A stretch of DNA of 64,000 bases. Origin: Diphasiastrum complanatum. Lineage: Eukaryota; Streptophyta; Lycopodiopsida; Lycopodiales; Lycopodiaceae. Shown one piece after another: positions 22,929 to 34,342 of the stretch. Numbering within the stretch: position 1 is the first letter of the stretch; every line of letters starts with the position of its first letter. The stretch is taken from assembly GCA_029204225.1 (NCBI GenBank), contig CM055104.1:26240394-26304393 (forward strand), read 5' to 3'. The notes under the pieces were generated by a model that was not told the DNA's origin, searched no databases, and saw only the letters and a list, made by a program, of their open reading frames with translations. Position numbers and translations under genes: made by a program.

Positions 22929-23345
22929 TGTTAAGTCCACGACCTGTATATGGGATTCGACTTGATCCTAGACCTGGATACCTTGTACTTCAATATGCAA
23001 GATTATTGGTTGCACCTCATTATTCCGAACTAGGCCAAAAATGTAATTAATAATCTTGTGAGGACCTAGTCAAACATATTGTGATGTGTGGAGCTATTGC
23101 GACGACTATTGACATGGTGTAGAGTATTAATAGTAATGAACTGGATTTACGAGAATATTGTATGCAAGTAAAGCAAGGGCTATTTCCTCTAGGGGAAACT
23201 CACCCTACTCCCATTCTTGTTGTGTGACTCATTGCCAAGTTAATCTTTCTACATTTGCATCCTATTCCGTAGCACGGGGTTACTGGAGATTGATTCATTG
23301 GAACTTCACTTTCTGGAGTATAGGAAGACACCCCAATCTCCTATA
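22929..23345 (+). repeat. LTR of family A (3' LTR, right end uncertain)
   Basis: The LTR begins TGTTAAGTCCACGACC after the polypurine tract. The first 190 bp match the inverted LTR at 61820-61640 closely. Similarity weakens after 23120 and the end near 23345 is only approximate. One conserved block is GAGGACCTAGTCAAAC. Confidence 0.65.
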
Positions 23346-23832
23346 GTCATAACTTTTTAGCCAAAAATTGGCAAGCAATGTGGATTTTTTTGCAAGGAGC
23401 ATGCACATTGAAATTGCACACCATTTTTTTTCTACTATATTTTAGCTGATATTTGATAACTATGGATGGTTTTCAAGCTCTGTTACTTTCAAGGAAGTTT
23501 ACAATTGCTTCTGCCAGCGTCACACTATTGAGTTCAATGATAAGTTTACATTTCTATAGTCACAATCCACGGGTTTATTGCACTTCCATCTGTTTTTAGC
23601 GTTTGATTTTTAGAAATGAACCTTTATTGGTCATTTTATGTTAGTGAAACTAATCATCATTTTTTATGAGAAATGTTGCCTATGTTGAATGCAATCGATC
23701 TTTTGGATTACAAAGTCAATAAATCTCTCTCTATAATTGATGACCTAGGCTTGTTGATCTTCATCACTAGATGCCACATGGAACTTTTAGTATAACGATT
23801 ATACTACCTACAGGCTACCGCACCTAGTAATG

Positions 23833-23916
23833 CTTCTTGGTTTCCAAGGGGAGGCTCGAACCTGGGACCAAAGAAACTTTGGATGCCAACCCAACCAACT
23901 GAGCCAACCCCGTTGG
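23833..23916 (-). mobile_element. tRNA-derived SINE with 14-bp target duplication
   Basis: On the minus strand this 84-bp insert carries a pol III A-box-like word (TTGGCTCAGTTGG) and a B-box-like word (GGTTCGAGCCT), as in tRNA-derived SINEs. It is flanked by the direct repeat CGCACCTAGTAATG at 23819-23832 and 23917-23930. It is short and has no tail beyond the tRNA-like head. A second copy sits in the duplicated block at 46351-46430. Confidence 0.8.
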
Positions 23917-24018
23917 CGCACCTAGTAATGGCACTGGCATATTTAAAAGAGTTTTCTTTTAGTTATTAAAATTCAAAAATTTAGATTTGAAAGAAATTTT
24001 TTTGTAAGATTTGTTATG

Positions 24019-24360
24019 AAACCAACAAACGGTTGTGGATACAGAAATGCATAAGGGGAGAGGTCCTCATCTATGCTTTTCTTGTGTGAATGAATGAATG
24101 ATGTGATGTTATTACATAAGTTGTATTTTTTGTGTATGATGTTTGTTACAAGCACTTGTGCACTTTGATAAGTGTTTCCATGTGAGCTCTTTATGGGTTG
24201 TGGATACATAAATGCAAAAGGGGAGAGGTCCTCATCTATGCTTTGCATGTGTGAATGAATGAATGAATGATGTGATGTTATTACATAAGTTGTATTTTTT
24301 GTGTATGATGTTTGTTACAAGCACTTGTGCACTTTGATAAGTGTTTCCATGTCAGCTATT
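24019..24360. repeat. Partial internal tandem duplication 3' of the gene
   Basis: Words such as GGTTGTGGATAC, GGGGAGAGGTCCTCATC and the following 120 bp occur twice (24012-24185 and 24197-24355) in copy 1. Copy 2 (46564-46730) has this unit once, so copy 1 gained a tandem duplication of about 175 bp after the block was duplicated, or copy 2 lost one. Confidence 0.75.
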
Positions 24361-24501
24361 TATGCATCTAAAATTCACATCCTTACACTTTGAGAGACAG
24401 ACTTCACACCAAAACTCCTTTCATTGAAAAAAAACATGAGCTGAGCTCAATTTCCAAAAATTGCCACCTATGATGATGGTGGTAAGGTACTACATTGCCT
24501 T

Positions 24502-25632
24502 TCACCCTGAGAGCCATCCTCCATAACAATGTTCATATGGTGTGTTTGCAGCTGCTGCTGCTGCAGAAGAAGAACAACAGGGAGAACCAGTGAAGCTATC
24601 ATTCTTCTTATACAGATTGCTGCCGACGCCATCCGGAAGCGAATTCAATATTGGCAGCTGCATGATACTGTTCAACGCATGATGATGACCATGCCCCAAG
24701 ATTTTTGTAGATTCTGAAGAACAAGTGCCAAAAGAAGTTTGAAGGCGCTGTTTTGCTTTAGCGATGTTTGATACTGTGGTTGCCTCAGCATTCCTTATTT
24801 CATCACAAGCTCCAGTGATGAGATTAATGATGTATGTCTTACCAACGGTATGCTTACATCTCTTGCGCTCTGCGCCGCTGCTGCTCCAGCTGCCACTCTT
24901 ACTGCGTTTCAAGTTCTTGCAGTTTTTTAAGTTGGATGTAACTGCATGCAGGTTAAATAAATTAGAAGAATCCCCTTTTGAGATTTTGGCGGAGAGTAAT
25001 TCTGATCTCAAGGAAGCGTGTCCCTTATTGCCACCAATATCCACATTGCAGCTGCATTCTGTGCTAGACTTCTTATCATCTTTCTGCCCTGATGTAGCCG
25101 TACCGCGGAAAGCCAATTCGTCCAAGAAATTCGTCTTCTCTGCATTGCACCCTGATATTTTGGATGCGGGATCTAAAACCAGGTGATGTGGAACCCTTTT
25201 CTTTTCCGGACCGAGAAGACTATCAGCTTTGTGGACAGGCCGGCCTCTGAGGCTACCATCCATATTGCAGCTACATTCATCAGGAGGATTTGTGTCATTT
25301 TTGCCATTGAAAATCAGTTGTGTATAAGAAAAACTGCTATTGCCTCTTGGTGACAATCCAGATGAGCTTTGATTTTCATGCAATCGAGCTTGAAGATTGA
25401 AGTCCATCAGCTCTGCATGCGAACCTCTAGGGTTTTCCTGTTTTCTTGTTGCATGCTTTTGCTTCACATACACCTCCTGATCGCAGTCAGGACAAGGGGC
25501 TTTGCCAGACATATTCTCAATCATGCTAAACTCTTGCTCTTTAACCTGTCCGACAATCATAGGATCTGAATTTTTCTTGAGTACTGTTGACACATCAATT
25601 TGCATGATGGGTGTGGATGTGGATGTACACAT
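24502..25632 (-). CDS. Unrecognised 376-residue protein, intact ORF
   Basis: The ATG ending at 25632 opens an uninterrupted 376-codon frame. Visible features are: a Cys cluster C-P-D-C near residue 47, followed by basic residues; two E-C-S-C-N motifs in the middle; a basic Ser-rich stretch (K-R-S-K-S-G-S-W-S-S-S, then E-R-K-R-C-K-H) that could be a nuclear signal; a conserved-looking block K-T-Y-I-I-N-L-I-T-G-A-C-D-E-I; and an Ala run (six or seven) near the C-end, before H-C-Y-G-G-W-L-S-G. I do not recognise the family. A possible 5' UTR intron has a donor GTAAGT at 25724-25719 and an acceptor AG at 25641-25640, minus strand. The longer, open copy of the duplicated pair is probably the functional one. 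Confidence 0.65.
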   Translation of the reverse strand: MCTSTSTPIMQIDVSTVLKKNSDPMIVGQVKEQEFSMIENMSGKAPCPDCDQEVYVKQKHATRKQENPRGSHAELMDFNLQARLHENQSSSGLSPRGNSSFSYTQLIFNGKNDTNPPDECSCNMDGSLRGRPVHKADSLLGPEKKRVPHHLVLDPASKISGCNAEKTNFLDELAFRGTATSGQKDDKKSSTECSCNVDIGGNKGHASLRSELLSAKISKGDSSNLFNLHAVTSNLKNCKNLKRSKSGSWSSSGAERKRCKHTVGKTYIINLITGACDEIRNAEATTVSNIAKAKQRLQTSFGTCSSESTKILGHGHHHALNSIMQLPILNSLPDGVGSNLYKKNDSFTGSPCCSSSAAAAAANTPYEHCYGGWLSG

Positions 25633-26137
25633 GATTGCACTGCTTCTTCTTGATAAGAGTATATTGTCTATCTGTCTGTACCGATATAGAGAGAAGCAGC
25701 AGGCGAAGTGAGCTGATTACTTACCCACCAACAGGCAGACTTGTATTCCTGCCACCTGAAATAAAGTTTCATCCGCTTGACTCCAGCAGCAGCAGGAGGA
25801 GAAAAAATGGATGGCTACTTAAAGAAATGTATCTCATGACGATGATTATATGGCTTGGTGAGGGAGGGTATGCTCTCCTCTTTGTGTTTGGCTTGATCCA
25901 AACGATATTCAGCTCCGCTCCGATTCCCGACGATGATGATGCGAGGCGAGGCGAGGCGAGAAGAGAGCAGAGGGGTTAGGCAACGCGAAGCAAAGCAGAT
26001 GTGAGAAATAAAATGAGCAGGAGTATTTTATTTGAGTTACGTTACATAATATTAAACCACTTGCGAATTGAAAAGCGCGAGCAATTTTGAGATTTAAGTT
26101 TTTGTTTTTTTTTTCGTAAGTAAATATCGGTAGAGTT

Positions 26138-26583
26138 GTAGACCATGTGACAAGCTAGGTGCAAACTCATTTCTGCGAAATGACATTTAGAGGGCATTGC
26201 CCAAATTGCATTGTATATAACCGATCACTAGTTGCCCAAAAACAAATTTCACCTTTCTTGTGGTTTATCAAGAAGACCCTTGATCTTGTCTTCACCTTGC
26301 TTTTGTTGCCTAATTGGCTAACTTGCGGAATTGACACATGAACCTAAGCAAACGAGTACCAACCACGGACATAAAATCATTCTATCAAAACAAACGACAT
26401 GAATGACGAGAAATTGAGAGAAGAGAACAATTGCGTTTTGTATTTTCGTTATAAGTGAGTTGACCATGTGACAAGCTAGGTGCAAGCTCAATTCTGCGAA
26501 ATGATATCTAGAAGGCATTGCCCAAATAGCGTTGTATATAACTGACCACTAGTTGCCCAAAAAAAAATTTCACCTTTCTTGTT
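26138..26583. repeat. Two direct copies of a 125-bp sequence
   Basis: 26138-26262 and 26456-26583 are about 90% identical. Shared blocks are CCATGTGACAAGCTAGGTGC, GGCATTGCCCAAAT and CACTAGTTGCCCAAAAA. The spacer is about 190 bp. It lies upstream of the intact gene; no coding potential is seen. Confidence 0.8.
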
Positions 26584-26824
26584 TACAAGATGTCGTGATT
26601 CATATATTTACAATAGGAACAAGAAACTTTGAATTGATGAAAAAAGAAATTATATTTAAAAATAAATAAATGAATATTTTTTTTTCTAATGCTCAAACTC
26701 ACTTGGGAGTGGCATCAGAATCAGGCATCTCACCGTTTACCAAAACACTATAATAACATTTGAGGTTGTTGTCTCCTAGAAGAAAGATATTTATCAAGGA
26801 GAAATACCCTTGGTGGTTACAAGC

Positions 26825-27516
26825 TCATGTTCTCGCCATCTCTTCTAGGACTTGGTCTATAAATGGTAGTGGATAGTAGTCCTTCCTAGTTTGTTTGTTC
26901 AAGCGCTTGTAGTCTACACATACTCGGATACGGGTGGAGTTCTTCTTCGTTTGTGGTACAATGGGAGAGCACCACTCGGTGTTTTCAACAGGAAATATTA
27001 GCCCTGCCTGCCTAAGTCGTTCTAACTCTTTATAGACCCCTTCCTTCAAGTGGTAGGGTAAGCGTCGTTGTTTCTGGCATACTGGCTTGGCCCCCTCCTT
27101 CAGTCGTATGTTGTGTTTTACTAGATCCGGGGGAATGCCCCTCAGATCCCCATAGTCCGAAGCGAAGATGTGCTGATACTTCTTGCACAACCGTTCATAT
27201 TTATCTCTATCGTCTTTGGTTAATGAGGCCCCTACTTTGATGTCTTTCAGTTCTTCTGGGCTTCCTAGGTGTCTTCCGCAGGTGTCAACATCCCTCACCT
27301 TGGGAGGTCGCTCTTTTGGGGTCCACTCTACGCCTAGTACTTGTCTTCCATCGGGCTCATCGTCACTGGTGCTAGACTCGGAATCCTCCTCGCTACTTGA
27401 TATCTCTTCCCATTCTGATTCGGGTATGGGGGATCTTTATGACTGGGGGGCTTATGGGTAGCCATCTACTATGACGCACTCACGGCCCCGTCCAAAGATG
27501 AGTACTCCTGCTAGGA
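26825..27516 (-). pseudogene. Ty3/gypsy RT N-part of a second family
   Basis: The minus strand reads an acidic Ser-rich linker (from about 27440), then R-D-V-D-T-C-G-R-H-L-G-S. It continues with an RT start: L-K-E-G-A-K-P-V-C-Q-K-Q-R-R, Y-K-E-L-E-R-L-R-Q-A-G-L-I, W-C-S-P-I-V, R-V-C-V-D-Y-K-R-L-N and Y-Y-P-L-P-F-I. It stops at L-E-E-M-A-R-T, before the catalytic Y-x-D-D. The sequence differs clearly from gypsy a-d. It is cut on the right by the L-family LTR at 27517 and ends in non-coding DNA at 26825. Confidence 0.85.
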
Positions 27517-27900
27517 TGTTGGAGGGTTTGCGGATCCCAAGACAACCCTAACCCTAGTTAATAAGTGAGAGGGATTTGGCACCCTGCGTGTGTAAGTCCA
27601 ACCCAATGATCACATAGTTATTTGATTGATTAGTAAAAAGTTAATAAAGGACTTTAGGCCTTCTTGCGGGACTTTTAATGTCGCAGGGCCTAAATGTCAA
27701 GTTAGTGAATAAAGTTGGGTTTCCCTCCAATTTTGATGGTTCCCACACTTTTTTAAATTTGAATAAAAAGAGAGGCAAGACTAGACCAATAGGATTCAGA
27801 GGCCAGGGTCCTCCTCTCTACTATAAAAAAGGACCAACTCGAGTTGCTCCTGGTGTTCATTTCCTCATTTCAATAAAGCAGATTGGCTCTCTTTAGAAAT
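27517..27900 (+). repeat. L-family LTR, plus orientation, with promoter and poly(A) signal
   Basis: Starts TGTTGGAGGG inside gypsy RT sequence. The first 210 bp match 5784-5576 inverted. Further on it has a TATA box (CTATAAAAAAGG at 27821-27832) and AATAAA at 27872. The same order recurs in the diverged copy at 36660-36290 (CTATATATGG, then CATTTCAATACAAG). The right end is not resolved. No polypurine tract precedes it, so it may be a solo or truncated LTR. Confidence 0.75.
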
Positions 27901-28899
27901 GGATTGATGGATGTCCTTGCTCTTCCTTTCTTTTCCTCCATTTCTCATGCTTCCTTTGTATTTGCTAATTGTTGGATCTGATCATTATTGAGATTGTTAT
28001 TTCTTATGCTTTTTGTGAGAGAGAAAGGGATAAGCCAATTCAATGGAAAGAAAAAACAGTCCAATTTTATTTGAAATTGGTAATTGTTAAGAACTGATCA
28101 AAAGTTAAAACTAAATTCATTTCCAGTTAAAATCCTATGGTGGATTCTATATCGGTGATTCTACCCAGGTATAGGATAGAAATGATTTTGTTTCGACTTT
28201 TTCCTACAATAATTAATTTTAAACATTTACTAATGTCGTTATGTCTTCCAAGTACCTTAGCTGAAATAGATTTTTAGGAAACTGAAAATTCTGAGGGAAG
28301 AAGAGTGGACATCAGTGGTAATAAGTGTGATCGGGACATGTATTTCGCAATTAGGATTTTAGTAATCCCAGTAAATAACTGCTTAATACCGGATATTAAT
28401 TTCCTGGGTAAGATTCATTTAGTTGAATTCGTAACAAATATCTTTGTGACCATTGAGTTATCCGCAGTTTTGGATGTTAATTGTGATGTTAGAAGTGAAA
28501 TTTGATGCATGGATTACATTAGATCTGTTAATTGAATGAAGCTTGTCCCTAGAGTTAATGCTCTTGGATCCATGAGGATTTGAAGCTTATCATTAACCTG
28601 GAAGGATCAGAGTATAATATTGAACCATGTTAATTATTTTGTTTAGATCACAGGATCAGATGTGGATTTGTGGTATCCATCTGATAGGCATGCCAGTCAT
28701 CCAAATATATAGGGATTCTCCAGGTTTGGGAACAAGAGAGAATTTTTCTATATGGATTATAGGACAACTAGATGATCAGTGGATCTCTAGAATTTCAGAT
28801 AAGCCGGTTTAGAGTTTTTTGGAAGGAAAAGCTGATGTAAGACATCAATGATTTTGGAAAGGAAATTCTAGGACTATAAAGATCTGATGATCAAGAGTG
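27901..28899. other. Unassigned stretch
   Basis: A/T-rich DNA with short incidental ORFs (up to 66 codons). No domain, repeat or structure recognised. Confidence 0.4.
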
Positions 28900-29772
28900 T
28901 ATTTTAGTACCTAATCGCGATATGGAAAAAAGTGCTTTATGAAAGTTTTGAAGGGCTTTGTGAGACAAAAGACAAGGCCAGAAGGTAGCATTGCAGAAAG
29001 TTGGCTTGTATAGGAATCTTTGTTTTATATCACCGAAATAATCTCACAATTGCATCTTGCAAGTCCAAAAATGTGGTGTGAAGAAGGAGATGAACGTGTT
29101 AAGGGTGAAGTACCACAAGGAAATGGTGTGCAAAAGCCAAAAAGGAAAGAAACATAACATTGAAACGAACAAGAAATATCAATCGAAGAAGAAGGAGGGC
29201 GTTGGAGAACGACGAACCTCTGGAGCCTTTACCTTCAAAATGCTCTCATGAATAGGTTTTTGATATGATACTAAAAGCATCCAAAAATGGAGAAGAAGTG
29301 ACCGAATTAGAATGGGAATCTGTTCATGGATGTGGATGGAAGGTAGTGTAATATTGTTTTTGTAAAGTTTTGTTTTTGTACTACTCAATATAAGAATAGT
29401 ATTTCTAATTACACACATTTTGTTTTTTTTTTTGTGTTTTAGTATACATCATACACTGCCATGTGGGCATATGGACACCATTACCGTGTTGAGAGAGTTG
29501 ACAACAAGCGACGTACATATGATCGTGGTATAATGGCCAACTTTCAACAAGAGAGTTGTTCTAGTGCGAGGGACCCTAATGTCATTTCGGATGACCTAGA
29601 CTATGTCGGCACATTGCAACATATTTATGAAGTCGATTACAAGACTAATGACAAATACTTTATTTCTGACGTAAAATGGTTTAAGGAATATTGGATCCCA
29701 CAATCAAGAGCAATCAAAACCATTGATCAAACAGGAAATTTCGACCCCACATGTGTGTGGTACGGACTCTAG
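28900..29772 (+). pseudogene. CACTA (TNP2-type) transposase C-terminal part
   Basis: At 28930-29050 the plus strand reads the block K-V-L-K-G-F-V-R-Q-K-T-R-P-E-G-S-I-A-E, characteristic of the domain after the TNP2 catalytic part (DUF4218-like). At 29461-29772 an open run of about 103 codons contains L-D-Y-V-G-T-L-Q-H-I-Y-E-V-D-Y and D-V-K-W-F-K, the DUF4216-like end. Between them lie stops. The same first block occurs in the transposase at 55.5-57.0 kb. These enzymes cut and move CACTA elements; this fragment lacks the catalytic part. Confidence 0.8.
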
Positions 29773-29799
29773 TACATCCTTCAATTAGAGATTAAGTTG

Positions 29800-30470
29800 A
29801 ATCATGTTTAGATACCAAAGCATTCACAAAAACTCAAGACAAATGTGTAAGAAACTCAAGATTGCCAATTTGCTCCAAAAATTCTATCTCCTCACTACGG
29901 AATGAAAGGATTGTATGTACAATAAGCTCTTCCCCACCTCAAGTTAGGTGAATATCTAGCATTTAATAACGAAGATGATTGACCATTTTGACCTAAATTG
30001 TCAATCTTACCTAACCCTAGAGTTTTGCCAAGTTGGTGGCTAGCTTGGTTAGCCACCTCCACGATTCAAGAAATTTGGCCCTATAAGGAATTATGACCAA
30101 ACAAGCCTAACTAATCCTATGAATGAGATCTAAACTACTCTAACCTTACCTCACATGTGCCAACAAGGATTCACATGTGTGGGACCCACCTATGTACAAT
30201 CTACATGGTTTCTCACAAGCTACTTGTTGTATTCTCTCTCTAACCGAGAGCAAGCATTTTCTATACTTTGGTTTTTCATCATGAGTTGCCTCTCAATGTG
30301 TATAATTAATGGTGACTGATAAATGCATGTATTGTGTGCTCTTGCCTTAGAATTTTCAAGCTAGATTTTTTCTATCTTTGAGTGTGAGATCTATGTGCAA
30401 TCATACACACCTAAGAAGATCAATCATATTCTTTGAGATGTCCTCACACGTGTGAAAAAGTACACAGTCA
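29800..30470 (+). repeat. Solo LTR related to the copia-1/copia-2 LTRs
   Basis: 29850-29960 resembles the reverse complement of 48960-49080, in the 3' LTR of copia-2. 30230-30360 matches 44270-44150 inverted. The end near 30450 contains CACACGTGTG in the same place as the 3' ends of the LTRs at 4650 and 52700. No coding region adjoins it. It separates CACTA sequence from a gypsy integrase end. Confidence 0.65.
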
Positions 30471-30499
30471 TTTTGCAGTAGACATTATGGTTGGCAAGA

Positions 30500-31680
30500 C
30501 ATTATAATATGGATTAAGCATGTCGATAGGCTTGGCATGATTTACACCTTTACAAAAAGATCTTCAATCTAGAGACCTTGTGTTGATGTACAAAATGAAG
30601 GTGTTCAAGGGAAAGCTCAAGTTCATTGGAGTATGTTCAAGCCTACATTAAGATCTCTAACCTTCAGAACTTGAGGTAGCAGACCTAAAGCAGCAGCTCG
30701 AAGACCATAAGCTTGTTGCAAACATCCACAGTCAGGAGGTTGCTAAAGCGATGCCTAAGTCAAAATGACCGAAAAGAATTCAGTTGAAGGTATGTGCAGA
30801 ACATTTTCAAGTGTTTTTTAAACGATTTTGGAAGTGGAGTCCCTACCATCTTAATATCGAATCGCAATGACATGTCGATTGTTTGATGCTACCAGGCTCA
30901 GTAAGCATGGCATTCGAGGACTAGCAGCCAGTGTGGAAAAAATAAGATTTTTTTTGGTTATGGGACCAACTTAGGATAGAACAAAAGGGTTGTCTATGTT
31001 GGGCCATAATCTAGGGTAAATTCAAAGTTTCGCCATTCGGGTCAGTTGAACTATATAGAGGCTCAACCTTCATGTATGCTCTAGAGTATATCCGAATAAA
31101 GAGTACCAAATTTTGAAGCATAGCGATTCGAAACGAAAATTTTGGAGGCAACATGCAGAGTTCAAGTTATACTTACCAGAAGGCCGTGCCAATATTGAGG
31201 AATTCGATGACGCAGGTCTTCTGTTAAATATTAATATGGCATACCCATAGCTGTATAGTATATACACCGACTGGGAGCGAAATTTTTCAAGTTATTTTGC
31301 AGAAATCAAACACAATCTATAGGACAGAGTCAAATCCTGCGAATATAAAGCCTTTTTCACATATACTTACTAGCAACTGGGCACTTTTGCAGCTAAACAT
31401 TATTTTTTGTTTAGAACTTATTTGTAAAGTATAAGTTTATTCAATTCTCATGTACTTGGTTCGAACAGATTACACTTAGGAGAAATTCTGAAGAAGACTT
31501 CCAGTTAGTACAGGAATTATTTGATGGGACTTTACTCATTGTAATGTTGTCACCATACGACAATTTACCTATCGGAAGATACACCAGAGCAAAAGAAGAC
31601 ATATTATTGCTCGAGTGTCAAAAAGATTTGGAAATGGCACAACAATTACACGATGATATCAATACATGAAATATTTTCCA
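30500..31680 (+). pseudogene. gypsy integrase end joined to ORFX (copy A)
   Basis: 30520-30625 reads an integrase C-end (D-L-V-L-M-Y-K-M-K-V-F-K-G-K-L-K). From 30637 the sequence is about 90% identical to 57791-58909: a coiled-coil piece, then a possible intron (AAG^GTATGTG to CTACCAG^GCTC). A coding region rich in aromatic residues follows, for example E-Q-K-G-C-L-C-W-A-I-I, H-A-E-F-K-L-Y-L-P-E-G and I-E-E-F-D-D-A-G-L-L-L-N-I-N-M-A-Y-P. A last exon at 31470-31670 reads E-D-F-Q-L-V-Q-E-L-F-D-G-T-L-L. A polypurine tract and LTR follow, so the ORF sits between integrase and 3' LTR. Several stops. Function unknown. Confidence 0.6.
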
Positions 31681-31941
31681 GATTCTTTTGAGGTTTCTAA
31701 TTATGTGATGATGTTCAAAGACAGTGCAATACTTGATGTCTGCTGAAATATATTTTGAAGCAACATTTGATTCTGAAATACCAAGCAAAGGTCATATATT
31801 TAACAATTGAAGACATATCTTTACATTTGACTTAACGAAAATTTAAAAGGAGAATTATTCAATGACACAAAAGTATTCTTTTCTAGGGAGTAAATAATTC
31901 TCGAAACGAAGAATATATGTTCACGAGGACGTTTCACATTT

Positions 31942-31954
31942 GAGGAGGGGGATA
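31942..31954 (+). promoter_or_regulatory. Polypurine tract
   Basis: GAGGAGGGGGATA directly precedes the LTR start TGTGATGTC at 31955, the usual position for plus-strand priming of an LTR element. Confidence 0.7.
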
Positions 31955-32690
<736 letters not shown>

Positions 32691-32756
32691 ACAGTTTTCC
32701 ATAGTAACTGATAGAGAAGTATGTATACATGTGAAATGGTAGTCCTTATCTGAGGA

Positions 32757-34340
32757 ATTGAGTTATTGATCTGTATTCGTGTTCAGACAATATACAACAG
32801 TTCTTTTAGAATAGTCATCTATAAAAGCAATAAAGAATTTTGCACCAAGCAGTGATGGTGTTTGCATTGGGCCACATATATCAGTATGTACAATGTCTAG
32901 AAAAATTTTAGATATGTGTTCTTGATTTGACTTAAATGGCCTTCTTGCATGCTTTCCTATGATACAACTTTGGCAACATGAAGGTCGACAATTTTATAGT
33001 CTAAATCTCGAACTGAAGAATGTCTAGACATGTTATCTATCGATACATGATTAAGGTGACCAAGTCTATAATGCCAAGTCAATTCTTTATTGATAGATGC
33101 TGAACTGCTTAAAGCACGATCATCTATAGAATTACAATGACTAAGCCTATAGAGATATCCTTGTCTCTTTTCGAGTGTAAGAACTCTCATGCTCTTATCA
33201 AAAATTCGACAGAAATCTATCTGAAATTCTACCCTATGTCCTATACCTATAATTCAACTGACCTCAACAAAGGATTTGTCGTCAAGTTCGGGATATACAA
33301 TACATTTGGCATCAATTTCGACATTCCATTATAAAAATTCAGTCTGACAATACTTTCACCTTCAATTTTGTGTGAGCTGTTGTCTCCAAGGTAAACAAAC
33401 TTCTTGGTGCTTTAGGTCGAATAATCGATGAACCATTCTTGATGTCTTGTCATGTGCTGCATTGCGACAGAATAGAGGAACCATTCCTCTGATTGTTCAA
33501 CATGGTGATGGTTCACCATGAAGGCTTCTTGCTCTTCGTCGTCTATGACATTTTGCTTCATGTTGACTACATGGGCTTGCTAATCTAGTGGCTTCTTCTT
33601 GTCGTTGTTGAACTTCAAGATTTGACAGTCGAGGATTCTGTGGTTCATCTTCTAGCAATACTTATAGAATAATATCTTCTTGCACTGAGTGGGTTGCTAA
33701 TTCTGGGTCTTCTGTGACTGCTTCCGAATTGTCAGACAACTTTCTTCTTCTAATGCTTCTTCGTGTTCTTCTTCCAGAATTATGCTTATGAGTCATTGAT
33801 GGAGGACGAAGATGCTCCATTCCTTCTTGTCTGCTCATGCAAAAGCATAAGAATGACTCTGAACAATGTTATATCTGAGTGTATGGTAATCATCATCACC
33901 CAGTTTTTGTATGAGAATGGCAAACTTGATAATAAGGTCATTACAACATCAGAGTCTTCGATCGATAAATCTATCACCGTCATCTGCTCCATTCTTAAAT
34001 CAATTAATGTGATTCTGAATAAAATCACCTTCATTTTGAGAGAGAAAAACTTTCTCCTTAGATGCAGCTTCAAAGTGACATCTCTCACATCGTATAGTGT
34101 ATTCGATATATCCTAAGCTTCTTTCGAGGATTGGGCTTGTCTGATATGGCCAATTTGTGTGTCGGAGATGTTAAGGGTGATCAAGGAAAAAGCCTTGCCA
34201 TCCCTAAGCTTCCACTTGGAAATGGCTTGCTCATTGACACTGGAAATTAGTTCGATTACATCGACTATTTCCCAAAGTAGATTGACAATCAATACTACTC
34301 TTACCTTGAATTTCCACAAGTGGTAATTCGAACCATGTCT
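32757..34340 (-). pseudogene. copia-3 gag to integrase start
   Basis: Minus strand. Gag N-part G-S-N-Y-H-L-W-K-F-K-V from 34340. A further gag run at 34088-33786 contains D-S-D-V-V-M-T-L-L-S-S-L-P. A protease-like region near 33480 has the D-S-G-A motif replaced by Y-S-V-A. The GAG-pre-integrase W-H-Y-R-L-G-H-L-N-H at about 33075 is followed by the integrase start, V-H-T-D-I-C-G-P-M near 32890. Several frame changes. On the right it is fused at 34340 to CACTA transposase intron sequence. Its gag is closely related to 58910-59214. Confidence 0.85.
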
Positions 34341-34342
34341 AT

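Larger units (their letters stand above)
23425..26100. repeat. Duplicated block, copy 1 (with SINE and gene)
   Basis: 23668-25652 is about 97% identical by eye to 46184-48028 in direct orientation. 23425-23660 matches 45715-45480 in inverted orientation. Further matching pieces (25808-25862, 26019-26100) follow after gaps that are missing from copy 2. It contains a SINE and the gene at 24502-25632. Confidence 0.9.

Noticed and set aside
23833-23916. A functional tRNA gene
   Set aside because: A- and B-box words are present, but no cloverleaf closes, no anticodon arm fits, and target duplications show it is a SINE.
24764-25186. Plus-strand open frames opposite the 376-codon gene
   Set aside because: Antisense shadows; the minus frame is longer, continuous and has better composition.
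26825-27516. Endogenous pararetrovirus RT
   Set aside because: The blocks fit Ty3/gypsy RT and its upstream linker; no movement or coat protein motif lies nearby.
30637-31680. Second gene of the CACTA element
   Set aside because: Possible, but an integrase end before it and a PPT plus LTR after it favour a gypsy ORF.
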